A stretch of DNA of 64,000 bases, from assembly GCF_001467615.1 (NCBI RefSeq), contig NZ_LNYA01000034.1, positions 344,810-408,809 on the forward strand, in the 5' to 3' direction. The translations under genes were made by a program, and so were the position numbers. Source of the DNA: Legionella erythra. Lineage in GTDB: Bacteria > Pseudomonadota > Gammaproteobacteria > Legionellales > Legionellaceae. The notes under the pieces are model-generated. The model searched no databases, was not told the DNA's origin, and saw only the letters and a program-made list of their open reading frames with translations. Positions 63,236 to 64,000 of this stretch are shown here, one piece after another; position 1 is the stretch's first letter; each line of letters opens with the position of its first letter.

Positions 63236-64000
63236 TCACTCATTCTCAGCTTGTACAATGGCGTCAATCATCGACAAAGCCTGATTGGTTTCATCCACAT
63301 CATGGGTTCTGATGATTGCAACGCCCTGCAATCCGGCAAAAACTGCCACAGCAATACTGCCGATTAATCGTTGTTCAACCGCTTTATTCAAAACCGCACC
63401 CAAGGTACTTTTACGTGAAGCCCCCAGCAACAACGGTAATCCATGGCGTTGAAAACGCTGGATGTGTTTGGTAAGCCATAAATTATGCTGAACTGACTTA
63501 CCAAAGCCAAACCCTGGATCAAGAATCAGGTGTCGCGGTGCAATTCCCGCCTGGACACATCGCTCAATGCGGTCAACGAAAAAATCATTAATTTCATCCA
63601 CTACATCTTTACTGTAGTAGGGATTTTCCTGCATGGTTTCCGGTATGCCGTTCATGTGCATCAAACAGACGGGAACGTTTAATTCAGCTGCAGCCGCCAA
63701 GGCTCCTTCCTCAGAAAAGGCTTTTATATCATTAATCATATCAGCGCCTGCCCCAACAGCCGCACGCATGACCGCGGCCTTTGTGGTGTCAATTGATAAA
63801 CAGATATCACTTTCCTGACGGATCTTCTCTATTACCGGAAGCACGCGATCCAGTTGCTCCTGTATTGACACCGCCCGGGCACCGGGTTGCGAGGATTCCC
63901 CGCCCAAATCAATCAAATCAACGCCGGCACAAACCATGCGCAGAGCCTGTTGCAGCGCAGCATCTGGATCAATATAACGGCCCCCATCGGCAAACGAATC
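63236..64000 (-). CDS. folP: Dihydropteroate synthase, 5' end outside the window
   Basis: Condenses hydroxymethyldihydropterin pyrophosphate with p-aminobenzoate in folate synthesis; sulfonamide target. The visible 254 codons run to the window edge in frame, beginning within DSFADGGRY (the NVTPDSFSDGG motif). Further motifs: [50 protein letters not shown], and GASRKSTLG. Lies directly ahead of glmM, as in E. coli ftsH-folP-glmM. Confidence 0.97.
   Translation of the reverse strand, partial: DSFADGGRYIDPDAALQQALRMVCAGVDLIDLGGESSQPGARAVSIQEQLDRVLPVIEKIRQESDICLSIDTTKAAVMRAAVGAGADMINDIKAFSEEGALAAAAELNVPVCLMHMNGIPETMQENPYYSKDVVDEINDFFVDRIERCVQAGIAPRHLILDPGFGFGKSVQHNLWLTKHIQRFQRHGLPLLLGASRKSTLGAVLNKAVEQRLIGSIAVAVFAGLQGVAIIRTHDVDETNQALSMIDAIVQAENE

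Overview
The window is chromosomal DNA of a gammaproteobacterium, most likely Legionella or a close relative (Legionellales). The basis is the housekeeping gene order (sdhCDAB-sucABCD; folP-glmM-tpiA-secG-tRNA-Leu-nuoA..N-tRNA-fMet-rimP-nusA-infB-rbfA-truB-rpsO-pnp), separate nuoC and nuoD genes, and several orphan proteins of the kind that litter Legionella genomes (coiled-coil, degenerate GTPase-like). I cannot name the species. Coding density is very high: only one gap exceeds 300 bases (9588-9914). I see no phage, insertion sequence, rRNA, CRISPR array or origin.

Layout. (1) 1-9587, minus strand: a complete TCA block, succinate dehydrogenase sdhCDAB then sucABCD, closed by a 13-bp perfect inverted repeat. 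Hairpins lie at the sucB/sucC and sucC/sucD junctions. (2) 9915-16649: an EAL-like/HDOD signalling protein, a shortened RDD membrane protein, an unknown protein, the ferrous iron operon feoABC behind a Fur-box-like palindrome, then zapE and a hydrolase. (3) 16823-19892: panBC for pantothenate, with a tiny ORF whose stop overlaps the panB start, facing a pyruvate-carboxylase-type biotin carboxylase. (4) 19921-34454, mixed accessory region: ZIP-like transporter plus exported thioredoxin-like protein, PhyH-type dioxygenase, VanX-like dipeptidase, an orphan with an SGHYRP motif, FAD-linked oxidase, PriC-like protein, amino-acid permease, an amidohydrolase-fold protein lacking its metal ligands, a Kef-type K+/H+ antiporter, pyrophosphatase, HIT protein, folE, and a degenerate Ras-like protein with a hydrophobic C-terminal region. 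(5) 34577-43492, minus strand: the translation/RNA block tRNA-fMet, rimP, nusA, infB, rbfA, truB, rpsO, pnp. (6) 43556-58122: the full 14-gene complex I operon nuoA-N. (7) 58144-64000: tRNA-Leu(GAG), secG, tpiA, a plus-strand coiled-coil orphan, glmM and the 3' part of folP, which runs off the right edge.

Functionally the window combines respiration (complexes I and II, lower TCA cycle), translation and RNA turnover, cofactor synthesis (pantothenate, folate/pterin), cell-envelope precursors (glmM) and iron import. The observations most worth following are the coupled mini-ORF before panB, the amidohydrolase that appears to have lost all its metal ligands, the degenerate GTPase-like membrane protein, the large coiled-coil gene inserted against the grain of a conserved housekeeping block, and the placement of nuo between two tRNA genes that are neighbours in E. 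coli. No clearly new multi-gene system was found.
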